Assembly: GCA_965366625.1 (NCBI GenBank)
Contig: CBDUGP010000040.1
Location: forward strand, 5,163-69,162
Length of the DNA stretch: 64,000 nt
Origin: JAUIJL01 sp965366625
GTDB taxonomy: Bacteria; Acidobacteriota; Thermoanaerobaculia; Multivoradales; J023
Direction of reading: 5' to 3'
Shown here: piece by piece, positions 45,608 through 53,960 of the stretch
Position numbering within the stretch: position 1 is the first letter of the stretch
Layout of the letters: each line of letters opens with the position of its first letter
Position numbers and translations under genes: made by a program
Notes under the pieces: model-generated
What the model saw: only the letters and a program-made list of their open reading frames with translations
What the model was told of the DNA's origin: nothing
Database searches by the model: none

Positions 45608-47929
45608 ATGGGGAACTGGATGGTGCACAAGAAAGTAAGTCGGCCGATGGGGGTCCTGGTGCTATTGCTGTGGGCTTGTGGGGCGCCGCCGGAGTCCGTG
45701 GAAGGCGCCGGTGGAGTGGAAAGCTCATCCGGGGCGCAGGAACAGCTGTTGGCACGTCAGGAAAAGAAGGTTGCGGAACTCAGAAAAAGCCACGGCATAG
45801 GTCGACCGGAAACGCTGATAGCGATCGCGGAGCTGATTCGACTGCGGACCGCCTCCGGTGACCTGGAGAGCGGCGCCGAACTCTTCGACGAGATTCTCGA
45901 TCTCGATGTGCGCAGCTCGCCGGTACTGGCTCACGGTGAACCGCCGATCGAGCTGACCCGAAACCTCGGCGGCATCGGGGAGCTGGAGGCGTCCCTGGTA
46001 TTGTTGAAAAAGGCGGTAAAAGGCCCGGGAGGACGAATCGGCAACCTCGGTCAAAATTTTGCGCTCCAGGCCTATCGGGCCCGAGCGCGGTTGCATTTAG
46101 CCCTGGAGCAGACTCCAGAGGCCATCGAGATATTGGAAAATTTGGCGGCGGGACAAGAGCAAGCCAAAGGGGTCGACGACCCAATTGCCCGGGCTCTTCG
46201 CCATGATCTGGCCGAGGCCATGGGCCAGGAGCCCGAGGGAGGTGGCAAGCAATTCCAAGCGTTGCTGGGCCGGTCAGCCCAACCGCCGATCAACTTTTCT
46301 AATCGGCCGTCGATCGGCAGACGGGATCGGAACTTTTTTCTTCCCCAGAGAGACCACTGGTCCGACGGCACGGGTGGCCACGAGCATTTCGACGTGGTGC
46401 TCGACATCGGCGCCAAACCCGCGCTCGAAACGGCTGAGCGGCTGCGGGCCACCCTGAGCCCCTACGATCTCAGCTTGGTGACCCGCCTACGCCAAGGCCG
46501 AGCCCATCGAGATGCACCGCCCCCCATTCTGCCGAGAGGGCAGGAACCCCCCGTCGGCGGAATCCCGTCCCCTAGCGCCGACCTAAAAGAGAAGAAATTC
46601 TTGATCCAAGCCTTGACCCGAGCCCTCGACCGAATACCCTTCGGGGACCCTCGGCTAGAAGCTATTCGCAAGGAACGCGAGCGTCTGCAGCAGGATAGGA
46701 CCCAGGACCTGAACACGTCCTGGAATTCAACGGAGGTGGTTTATATTCCCGTCACCGTCCCAGATTTGCAACGGGCACTCGACCCCGGGACCCTAGTGCT
46801 CTACTACATGGTCGGCGAAGACCATGTGGACATGTTGTCGATCCCTACCGAAGGTGAGGCAAAGAAACATCATGTGGCTCTGAGCCGGGAAGCGTTGGCG
46901 GAAGAGGTGAACCGCTTTCTTTCGAGCCCTGATTTTCGCTCCACGCGCGGTGCCGTTCTAATCGACGAGCCGACCCAAGATTCCCAAGAAGAGGGGGGAG
47001 CCGCCGTCAGACTTTTCCAGGCGTTGATTGCCCCGGTGGCGGAAGTCGAGACCGCCAAACGCTTGCTGATCATTGCCGACGGGCCTTTGCATCAATTGCC
47101 GTTTGGGGCCTTGAAACGTTCAGAAGACGGTGGACCAGACGACTACCTCGGAGCCTGGAAACCGATCCACCTGGCCCCTTCGGCCGCCGGTTACATCGCC
47201 TTGGTCGAGCGACGGCCCGAGACTCGGCAGGATTCCCCGGCGTTGGTCGCCTTCGGCAACCCGGACTACCAGTCCGTAGGGGAAGCCTCGGAGGAACGGT
47301 CTCTACCCTTCGCCGTGCGCACGGCGGGAACCCGGGGTTTCTCGGGCGGGTTGGCGCCGCTGCCCGGATCAGAGCGAGAAGTCCAGGAGATTGGCCGACT
47401 CTTCGGCTCACGGGCGCAAATTCTGCTCGGCGCGGCGGCCGGGGAAGGGGCGGCCAAAACACAGGTCGAAGCAGCGACTTACCTACATTTTGCGGTTCAC
47501 GGCTTCGTCGACTCGGAGCAGCCCGAGCATTCGTTCCTCGCCCTCAGCCTGCCGTCGTATCTGCGCGAGGGAGACGAAAATGGCATCTTGGAAAGTTGGG
47601 AGATCGTCGACGGAGTGGTGCTCAATGCGGAGCTGGTGGCATTGTCGGCTTGTGAGACCGCTTTGGGGAAGCAACGCGGCGGTGAAGGGCCGGCAAGCCT
47701 CAATCGAGCCTTCCTGGCGGCCGGCGCCCGTTCGGTGCTGGCTTCGTTGTGGAAGGTCGACGATCAGGCCACGGCGGAACTCATGGTGGACTTCTATCGA
47801 CACATCCTGGCGGGAAAATCCAAAGATCAGGCCCTCCAAGCCGCACAGCAGGACCTTCGTGCTTCAGGTGGAGGTTTCGAGGCTCCCTACTTCTGGGCCG
47901 GCTTTCAGCTGACCGGGGATTGGCAGTGA
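45608..47929 (+). CDS. CHAT-domain lipoprotein
   Basis: 773 residues from the ATG at 45608, preceded by AGGTGA at five bases; a GTG at 45599 is the alternative. The N-terminus has a lipobox (LVLLLWAC) and so predicts an outer-envelope lipoprotein. A helical TPR-poor region (about 45-200), a charged linker and a C-terminal CHAT domain follow. The dyad is His631 in HFAVHG and Cys682 in LSACET, and the end is PYFWAGFQLTGDW as in the CHAT protein at 737-4525. The following caspase gene overlaps by four bases (GTGA). It is transcribed divergently from the CHAT-TPR operon to its left. The target is unknown. Confidence 0.9.
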   Translation: MGNWMVHKKVSRPMGVLVLLLWACGAPPESVEGAGGVESSSGAQEQLLARQEKKVAELRKSHGIGRPETLIAIAELIRLRTASGDLESGAELFDEILDLDVRSSPVLAHGEPPIELTRNLGGIGELEASLVLLKKAVKGPGGRIGNLGQNFALQAYRARARLHLALEQTPEAIEILENLAAGQEQAKGVDDPIARALRHDLAEAMGQEPEGGGKQFQALLGRSAQPPINFSNRPSIGRRDRNFFLPQRDHWSDGTGGHEHFDVVLDIGAKPALETAERLRATLSPYDLSLVTRLRQGRAHRDAPPPILPRGQEPPVGGIPSPSADLKEKKFLIQALTRALDRIPFGDPRLEAIRKERERLQQDRTQDLNTSWNSTEVVYIPVTVPDLQRALDPGTLVLYYMVGEDHVDMLSIPTEGEAKKHHVALSREALAEEVNRFLSSPDFRSTRGAVLIDEPTQDSQEEGGAAVRLFQALIAPVAEVETAKRLLIIADGPLHQLPFGALKRSEDGGPDDYLGAWKPIHLAPSAAGYIALVERRPETRQDSPALVAFGNPDYQSVGEASEERSLPFAVRTAGTRGFSGGLAPLPGSEREVQEIGRLFGSRAQILLGAAAGEGAAKTQVEAATYLHFAVHGFVDSEQPEHSFLALSLPSYLREGDENGILESWEIVDGVVLNAELVALSACETALGKQRGGEGPASLNRAFLAAGARSVLASLWKVDDQATAELMVDFYRHILAGKSKDQALQAAQQDLRASGGGFEAPYFWAGFQLTGDWQ

Positions 47930-50175
47930 GTCTCCACAATTCAATCGATCTAAGCCGACTGCTCGTCGTGATCCCGACATTCTTCTTGATCGTGACCTCC
48001 TGTCTCGGGCCCGACAGACCCTTGGCATCGGAATCGGCGAAGGAGGTCGAGCTACCGTCGTTGTGTCCCACGAGCCCGGCCATCGAGACCGACGGCAAGC
48101 GCCGGCTGGCGCTGGTCGTGGGTGTGGGCAGCTACGCCAGTCGCGAAGTTCAGGACTTGCAAGGCCCGGCCAACGATGCGCGCCGGATTTATGATTTCCT
48201 GACCGAAAAAAAGGGAGGCTATGGGTTTCCGGCCGAAAACGTTTGCCTTCTGGTGGACGATGAAGCGACCACCGAAGTTTTCCGGACCGCGTTCGAGCAA
48301 ACCATGGTCAACCGGGCCCAAAAGGGCGATGTGGGATTGCTGTTCTTCGCCGGTCACGGGTCCCGGGCACAGGACGTCGACGGTGACGAGCCCGATGATT
48401 GGGACGAAACATTGCTCTTTCATGATGCTCGCTCCGGTGGGGTCGAAGATCTGCTCGACGATGAACTCAACGCCATGCTGGCCCGATTCCACGCCAAAAC
48501 CGATCAGCTCACGGTCATCTTCGATGCTTGCAATTCCGCATCGTCCGTCCGAGACGGCAGCGCTCTTAAAGCGCGGTATCAGCCGCCGTCTGGCCGTCTC
48601 GCCAATAGACAGACCAAGAGCGACAGCATTCCGGTCAAGGCAGGGACCGCCGGGAGCAGCGCCAAGGACGGAATACCCGAGAATCTACCGGGATTGGTGA
48701 GCTTTTCTGCAGCCTCCGACAACACGCCCGCCTTTGAAAGAAACGGTGCCGGCATCTTCACCTCGGCCTTGCTGGAGGTGCTCCAGGCGGGTGGAAGCAA
48801 GCCCCTGACCTATGCCCAGGCAGCTCGCCGGATTCGCCCGTTGGTGGCCGCGCGCAGCTATCAAGTTCCCTATTTTCAGGGGGATTTGGAAAGGGTGTTT
48901 TTGGCCGAGAGTCGCCCACAGCGGCCTCCTTTAGCGTGGGATGTGACGGCCGTGGGGCAGCAGGTGGAACTTAGCGGCCCACCCCAGCCTTCGATGGGTG
49001 TGGGGGCTGAGCTGCGCATCTATGACGGGGCGGCAAAAGCGGGCAGCTTCCGGGATCCCTCGAAATCCAAGGCCACGGTCACCGTGATCGAGGGCGGCCA
49101 CAACGGGATCAACGCGGTGACCCGGGTGGTATCCGTTCGTCCGGCAGCGCCGAACATCTTGCCCGGAGACCTGGCGATCCTGGTCAGCCCGGCCACGGAT
49201 CTCGTCAAGCTCAAGGTCCGCCTGCGCCCCCGTGGCGAGCAGGGCGGATTGCCGCGGCAGCTCTCCCAGGCCATCGAGCTCGCGATCACAGCCCATCCAG
49301 AGGCGGCGGATTTGATCGAGGCGACCGATGCCGACGGAGACTTCGAACTCGCCCAGGACCCATCCAAAAACCTGGTTCTTTGGGGCCCCCAAGGGATCAG
49401 GGGGACCTGGGCTAAGGGCAGTTTCGACGGCGATGTCGAGCGAGTGTCGCGAAACGTGGTCAGAAGCTTGTGGAATCACGCTCGACAGCGCGCCTTGCTG
49501 GCTCTTCGGGGTGAGGGCGGGCAGGACTTCGAGGATCAAGAGACCCTCCAAGTAGAACTCGTGCCCGCGGCAAAACAAACACCCTGCGCGGGTGGCTCGT
49601 GGCAAGCGGCGGGGGTCAATCAGCCACAGGAAATCCCACTCTGCCACCGCTGGCAAATCCGAGTGGCGGTGGACGAGCGGGCGCCGCTGCCCTTGCTCGT
49701 CGGGGGCATGGTGCTGTCCAGCGACGGCGAAATGATGGCCTTTCCTCGGTCGTCACTCCAGGCTGGTGGAGGCCGAGCGGCCTGGTATCTCAAATTGGAG
49801 CCGGGCCAAAGCCATGTCTTCCAATCCGTATTCGAAGGACGGCCCCCCGTAGGCGTATGGGACACCATCTTGGTATTGGGAACCCAAGAGTCAAATCCCG
49901 TGGACTGGAGCCTGTTGGCCGAGGCAGGAGGAACGAGATCGGTCGAGGCCCGATCCGGAAGCCCCCTCCTACGGACGTTGGATCGCTACCTGCGACCAGA
50001 TACCCGAGGGCAGCTGGAAATCGACCAAGCTTCCGATACCACTTGGACCTTGACCTCCGTGCCCATGCAGGTAAACGCAAGCTGGCGATTCTCGGCCCAG
50101 GAGGCCCGCACCACCGTTTCGGTCGACACCCTAAATGAGGCTTGCGACGAACGTTTGAAATGTAGCCGGCCTTAG
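47926..50175 (+). CDS. caspase-family (peptidase C14) lipoprotein
   Basis: 749 residues. The GTG overlaps the CHAT stop (GTGA). A lipobox (FFLIVTSC) shows it is exported and lipidated. The p20 caspase-like domain (about 55-330) begins RRLALVVGVGSYASREVQDL. It has the dyad His144 in FFAGHGSR and Cys202 in VIFDACNSA, both intact. The Asp of DDWDET near 160 and the DNTPAFE segment (S2-pocket region) fit orthocaspases that cut after basic residues. The rest (about 335-749) is beta-rich with DUF4384-like parts and two late cysteines. Two different caspase-clan proteases made from one coupled mRNA suggest sequential cleavage. Confidence 0.9.
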   Translation: MSLHNSIDLSRLLVVIPTFFLIVTSCLGPDRPLASESAKEVELPSLCPTSPAIETDGKRRLALVVGVGSYASREVQDLQGPANDARRIYDFLTEKKGGYGFPAENVCLLVDDEATTEVFRTAFEQTMVNRAQKGDVGLLFFAGHGSRAQDVDGDEPDDWDETLLFHDARSGGVEDLLDDELNAMLARFHAKTDQLTVIFDACNSASSVRDGSALKARYQPPSGRLANRQTKSDSIPVKAGTAGSSAKDGIPENLPGLVSFSAASDNTPAFERNGAGIFTSALLEVLQAGGSKPLTYAQAARRIRPLVAARSYQVPYFQGDLERVFLAESRPQRPPLAWDVTAVGQQVELSGPPQPSMGVGAELRIYDGAAKAGSFRDPSKSKATVTVIEGGHNGINAVTRVVSVRPAAPNILPGDLAILVSPATDLVKLKVRLRPRGEQGGLPRQLSQAIELAITAHPEAADLIEATDADGDFELAQDPSKNLVLWGPQGIRGTWAKGSFDGDVERVSRNVVRSLWNHARQRALLALRGEGGQDFEDQETLQVELVPAAKQTPCAGGSWQAAGVNQPQEIPLCHRWQIRVAVDERAPLPLLVGGMVLSSDGEMMAFPRSSLQAGGGRAAWYLKLEPGQSHVFQSVFEGRPPVGVWDTILVLGTQESNPVDWSLLAEAGGTRSVEARSGSPLLRTLDRYLRPDTRGQLEIDQASDTTWTLTSVPMQVNASWRFSAQEARTTVSVDTLNEACDERLKCSRP

Positions 50176-50186
50176 AAGCCGGCTAC
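50162..50186. terminator. hairpin carrying the caspase stop codon in its loop
   Basis: A perfect 9-bp stem (GTAGCCGGC 50162-50170 with GCCGGCTAC 50178-50186). The TAG stop (50173-50175) lies in the seven-base loop. No T-tract follows. It resembles the GTAGCCGG...CCGGCTAC type of REP palindrome and may protect or end the mRNA. Confidence 0.6.
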
Positions 50187-50382
50187 GCTCTAGTTCCAGA
50201 CATGCTCGGATTGCCACAGACTGGCTCTTGATGGATATTGACAGTCTATTAAGTAGACATAATAAAGATAATCGGACATCTCATATGCGTCACAATGGGT
50301 CTCCTCAATGGAGCCCACCCGCCCGTCGGTTTCTGGCGGTCGACTCGACGTCTTCGTCCAACAGTCACGGATGGCCCGACCG

Positions 50383-50565
50383 TCAAATTTTGAGCGACTC
50401 CAAAGTCATCCAACTGCTCGGACCCTGATCGTCCCTACGCCGACTCATCTCTTTGGCGTATCCGGGAGACCGCAATTTTCGAAGCACCGCCACCCTGGCC
50501 GCCAGCTCATCCAGATCTGCAGGCGGGAGGTGCTCGATTTCTTTGTATAACTCGCCGAGTTTCAT
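50383..50565 (-). CDS. small antitoxin-like protein
   Basis: 60 residues. The ATG at 50565 is set by GGAGGA six bases upstream. The start (MKLGELYKEIEHLPPADLDE) and the following LAARVAVLRKLR helix match the leading helices of short antitoxin-like or regulator proteins (KEIxxLPPxxLxEL). No toxin gene is adjacent. A frame-shifted second copy lies at 52364-52497, downstream of the intact IS630-like gene, so the small gene travels with that element. Function unknown. Confidence 0.55.
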   Translation of the reverse strand: MKLGELYKEIEHLPPADLDELAARVAVLRKLRSPGYAKEMSRRRDDQGPSSWMTLESLKI

Positions 50566-50703
50566 GATTTCCTCCGTCGATTCTCGAAGTCTCGTTCGGG
50601 CCGGCAGGGTCCCGCAGTGTTGAAGAATCGTCGCGCCATGGGTGGATCTTATCCCAGGGCACCTTGCGACCGCCTCATGTGGCACTCAGCCAGCCAGGTC
50701 GAC

Positions 50704-50793
50704 TCAGTCCTTCGCTTCGAACTTTGTCCATCGGTAAGGCCACCCTCCGCCCTGCTCGAGTCGCTTCTCGAGGCGATCTTGCCGGCCGGATGA
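50704..50793 (-). pseudogene. remnant of the IS630-like gene with internal deletion
   Basis: The minus-strand text matches the intact gene at 52519-53496 in two separate blocks joined at a CTCGAG hexamer. One is HPAGKIAS-coding sequence (from about 52901-52932) and the other is the C-terminus EKRLEQGGGWPYRWTKFEAKD-coding sequence (52519-52590). The 310-320 bases between are missing, consistent with deletion between two CTCGAG repeats. The 5' half of the gene is also absent. Confidence 0.8.
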
Positions 50794-50875
50794 CCTCTGA
50801 TTGACAAGATGTTGCCGGCTTCCTACAGTGACGCTGAAACCCGTCCGTTTTTTAAACCCCTTAGAGGATATTTCG

Positions 50876-52270
50876 ATGCCAAAGAAACCCCATCTCAAAG
50901 CCCTCCTCACCGTTTCGCTCGCGTTCGTCGGAGCCGTCCTGGTCGTCGCTGTGCCTGCGACCGGCCAGATCTCGAAAGCCTTGTCGGGCACCGGCGGTCC
51001 GGTGCCGATCTGCACGCCTCCGGAACTCTCCTTCCTGGAGAACGAGGTGGTCGTCACCACGGACATCAACGTGAGCTACGAGTTCCATCAAAACGATTGC
51101 GGGCTCGAGGCGGTCTTCGCCGGGGGAACTGTCGCGGCCATCGCCGCCACCTTGGCGACGGGTCCGAGCCCCCAATGCCCCTGCACCGACGTGCTCTTCC
51201 CCGACTCGGACGCCGATGCCGCCGCGCGAGCCGACCTCCTGCTCGGCTTGGGGAACTGCTCCTTCGGCAGCCGTGCCTGCGCCTTGTCGTCGGCGAGCGG
51301 TTGCGGTGGACCCATGGGCGCTCCGCCTCCCTCGGCCACTGCGAGCGCTTCTTTTGATTTCGGAATCAGTGACGGCTCGATGGGGCTCGACACCCGGAGC
51401 GTGACCTGGAACGACACCGTCTGCACGAGCTGCAACTCGACCGGCACCTGCGTCTTTCTCGGATTGCCGGCCGCGGCGAACGGCCCCTCGATCGAGTGGA
51501 AGCTCGACCCCACGGTGCCCTGCGGCGGGATCGACCTGCTCCTATCGATCTCCGTCGATGTCGACGCCGATCGTCGGCGGGATGCTGCTTGTGGTCTCTG
51601 CTGTGCGCTCTGGGACCCGGACGGCGATAAGGGCACGAAGGCCGTCACCCAGACTCCCGCCGAGCCCACCGGTGGCCAGTTCCTCTCGGTCGAGGTGACT
51701 GGGCTCGATGGCGCCGGCCAACCCTTCGCCGACGTCCACCAAGGGCTCGTCGTCGCCTGGAGCAACGAGACCTTCGACCGCGCCGGCCTGTTCGCCGATC
51801 CGGGGCTGACCGAGGGCGGCAACGGCACGGGCGGACGGCAGCTCACCGGCTCGGTCGCGCCGGTGGCGACGATCCCCGCGAGCAGCACCGAAGTAACCCT
51901 CACCGTCCGCCGCTTCCGGCACGCCGAAGCCGACGGCGATCTCGACGGCAGCGGCGCGATTTCTTGGGACGATCACGCTCTGTTCGCGACCGGGCTCGGC
52001 ACCGGCCTCGGGACGCTCGGCTTCGATCCCCGGGGCGATTTCGACGCCGATCTCGACCTCGACGACGCCGACCGTCTGGCGATCCAGGCCCTGCCCTGCA
52101 TCAGCGACTTGAACGGCGACCGCGTGCTCGACAACGGTGACATCTCCGCCTACGTCGCGCTTTTCAATGCCGGTGATCCGGCGGCGGAGGCGGACGGCGT
52201 GCCCGGCCTCAGCTTCTTCGACGTCACCCGCTACAACGAAATCTGGACCGCCGACACCTGCTCCCCCTGA
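50876..52270 (+). CDS. secreted protein with dockerin-like EF-hand repeats
   Basis: 464 residues from the ATG at 50876 (AGAGGAT seven bases upstream). A signal peptide (to about residue 30, VPATGQ) is followed by a Cys-containing beta domain (CGLEAVFAGG, then SFGSRACAL, then VCTSCNSTGTC). The C-terminal 80 residues have two or three dockerin/EF-hand-type calcium loops (DGDLDGSGAISWDDHALF, then DLNGDRVLDNGDISAY). Dockerin-like repeats bind cohesins in cellulosomes but also occur on stand-alone secreted proteins, as seems likely here. It is flanked by the two copies of the IS630-like/antitoxin-like unit and may have been moved or enclosed with them. Confidence 0.85.
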   Translation: MPKKPHLKALLTVSLAFVGAVLVVAVPATGQISKALSGTGGPVPICTPPELSFLENEVVVTTDINVSYEFHQNDCGLEAVFAGGTVAAIAATLATGPSPQCPCTDVLFPDSDADAAARADLLLGLGNCSFGSRACALSSASGCGGPMGAPPPSATASASFDFGISDGSMGLDTRSVTWNDTVCTSCNSTGTCVFLGLPAAANGPSIEWKLDPTVPCGGIDLLLSISVDVDADRRRDAACGLCCALWDPDGDKGTKAVTQTPAEPTGGQFLSVEVTGLDGAGQPFADVHQGLVVAWSNETFDRAGLFADPGLTEGGNGTGGRQLTGSVAPVATIPASSTEVTLTVRRFRHAEADGDLDGSGAISWDDHALFATGLGTGLGTLGFDPRGDFDADLDLDDADRLAIQALPCISDLNGDRVLDNGDISAYVALFNAGDPAAEADGVPGLSFFDVTRYNEIWTADTCSP

Positions 52271-52325
52271 TCGCCTCCGGCGGCGTCATCGCCCGTGGCA
52301 GGGTCGCGATCTCAAGTCGGATCTT

Positions 52326-52352
52326 CGACCGTCCGGAACACCCGGACGGTCG
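52326..52352. terminator. perfect 11-bp hairpin after the dockerin-like gene
   Basis: CGACCGTCCGG (52326-52336) pairs with CCGGACGGTCG (52342-52352) across the loop AACAC. It lies 56 bases past the stop. No T-tract is present, so termination would be weak or factor-dependent. Confidence 0.5.
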
Positions 52353-52363
52353 CCTCGACGTCT

Positions 52364-52497
52364 TCATCCAACTCCTCGGACCTTGATCGTCCCTACGCCG
52401 ACCCATCTCTTTGGCGTATCCGGGAGACGCAATTTTCGAAGCACCGACACCCTGGCCGCCAGCTCGTCCAGATCTGCAGGCGGGAGGTGCTCGATGG
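52364..52497 (-). pseudogene. frame-shifted second copy of the small antitoxin-like gene
   Basis: Nearly identical on the DNA level to 50395-50540 (IEHLPPADLDELAARVSVLRKLR). A one-base loss (GAGACGCAAT against GAGACCGCAAT) shifts the frame after this segment, and the start codon region is replaced by unrelated sequence. Confidence 0.8.
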
Positions 52498-52518
52498 CAA
52501 TGGGCGTGCCAGGTCGAC

Positions 52519-53496
52519 TCAGTCCTTGGCTTCGAACTTTGTCCATCGGTAAGGCCACCCTCCGCCCTGCTCGAGTCGCTTCTCGAGCGCGGCTTCGAAA
52601 TCTGTTGGACCCCTACGTTGCAAGAGCTCGCGGCGGGCAGCCAGGGCGCGTTCCGCCCTTTCGAGCCATGAATCCTCGCTCTCTACAAAATGCAAGCGGA
52701 ATCGTGTCCGCTGCGCGGCCCACCGATGAGCTAGCGTGGCCCGACTGTCTCGTCGCTTCGCGAGTAGCACGTGCACCACCACGCGGCGAGGGATTTGCCG
52801 ATCGATCTCGGCGAGGAAGCGCAAGAGAGGCCCCCATCCTACCTTTTGGTCTCCAACCGTTTTCGCATCCTGTGCCGCGGCGACCAGGGCGCGAAGACTG
52901 GCGCTCGAGGCGATCTTGCCGGCGGGATGACCGACCACCGTCGTCCCGGGGGCCGGTGGCTGGTTGGCCAATAGAACCAAAGCCTGTTCGCCGGCGGAGA
53001 GATAAACCCCAACGATATTCCGCACATAGACCGGGAAGGGAATCTCGACCAGATCAGCCTGAGGGCCAGAGCCCGGTTTGACTGAAAACGCTCGCCAGAT
53101 CCGACTGATCGCGGCCTGAGACATGCCTGTGGCATCGGCTAGTGAACGCGTGCTCCAGACCGTGGCGGCGTCGGAGGCCGGCTCGAGCGTCAGGCGCACA
53201 ACTTTCTCGACATCCTCCTCGGCGATGCGCCTCGGTGCCCCGGACCGCGGGGCGTCCCTCAGTCCGGCGAGACGATGCTCAATGAATCGTTGGCGCCACT
53301 TGCCGACGGTGGCGCTGGAAACCCCCAAGTCTCGGCCAACCCTCGAATTCGTTGCACCGGTTGCACAAGCCAAGATGATCTCGGCGCGCCGTGCCAGACG
53401 CGGTCGCGAGGGGGCCTGGCTTTCCAGGCTCTCAAGCTCGCGCCGCTCCCGGGGGCTTAGCTCCAATGGCAACTTGGGACGTCCGCGTCTTTTCAT
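52519..53496 (-). CDS. IS630-like transposase-derived protein lacking two catalytic Asp
   Basis: 325 residues (ATG at 53496, GAGG nine bases upstream; an ATG at 53520 is possible). The N-terminus is the IS630 double HTH (RRGRPKLPLELS, RAEIILACATG, LGVSSATVGKWRQRF, ISRIWRAFSV). The middle and end follow the IS630 DDE fold (IVGVYLSAGEQALVLL, LLRFLAEIDRQIP, FRLHFVESEDSWLERAER, YRWTKFEAKD). At the first Asp position the usual VDEKSQ is replaced by LANQPP, and at the second the usual LDNYGTH reads LAKRRDS. Only the Glu in ERAER is kept. The ORF is intact despite this. It therefore looks like a domesticated DNA-binding protein rather than a live transposase. No terminal inverted repeats were found. 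Confidence 0.82.
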   Translation of the reverse strand: MKRRGRPKLPLELSPRERRELESLESQAPSRPRLARRAEIILACATGATNSRVGRDLGVSSATVGKWRQRFIEHRLAGLRDAPRSGAPRRIAEEDVEKVVRLTLEPASDAATVWSTRSLADATGMSQAAISRIWRAFSVKPGSGPQADLVEIPFPVYVRNIVGVYLSAGEQALVLLANQPPAPGTTVVGHPAGKIASSASLRALVAAAQDAKTVGDQKVGWGPLLRFLAEIDRQIPRRVVVHVLLAKRRDSRATLAHRWAAQRTRFRLHFVESEDSWLERAERALAARRELLQRRGPTDFEAALEKRLEQGGGWPYRWTKFEAKD

Positions 53497-53960
53497 CACT
53501 TTGTGCCTCGGGTCGAGCATACCGCGTCGAGCGCCTCTCTAAACCACTCCCTGCTGGAACGACTGAGATCCCCACCTTCACAAAATAAGCTCAAGCTCAC
53601 GCTGGCTCCGCAGTTCGTTCAGGTGAAAGCTCAAGAACGGGCAGCGTGTTCATGTTTTGCCATGGAATCTGGTTATAATCACCAAATTAGAAGATGAGGG
53701 TCGCCATTCTCAATGGTGAGGTTTACACTCAACGAGTTAAACGACGGAATAACTGGTAAATGCACAATATGGCTGCAAATCGCATTGCTAATTTGGCTTT
53801 ACCTTAGACGCTCTCCACTTCAGCTTTTTACCCGGTACTATTCAAATTCTTTACCCGCTTAACTCGTCAGATTCGTAGGCCGGAGTCTAACATCACCATT
53901 TCAGCGCCTTCCCTCGCCGGTCAGCCCACCGCTCCTCTCTCCAGTCAGCCCAGCGGCCTC
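53497..53960. other. AT-richer leader region of the RiPP operon
   Basis: No gene of convincing length. Tiny ORFs (for example 21 codons at 53694) lack ribosome sites and do not look like precursor peptides. The region should hold the operon promoter. Confidence 0.5.
53674..53679 (+). promoter_or_regulatory. possible -10 box (TATAAT) upstream of the RiPP operon
   Basis: A perfect TATAAT in AT-rich sequence, 281 bases before the GTG of the cyclase gene. The -35 position (about 53651-53656) is poor, so this is tentative. Confidence 0.3.

Noticed and set aside
52500..53600. Terminal inverted repeats of an insertion sequence around the IS630-like gene
   Set aside because: The left border near 52507 (CCAGGTCGACTCAGTCC) has no matching inverted partner after 53496; only a weak GACTGAG match was seen.
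53694..53759. 21-codon ORF upstream of the cyclase considered as a RiPP precursor
   Set aside because: Its product is basic, has no leader/core layout and no cysteine, and it has no ribosome site.
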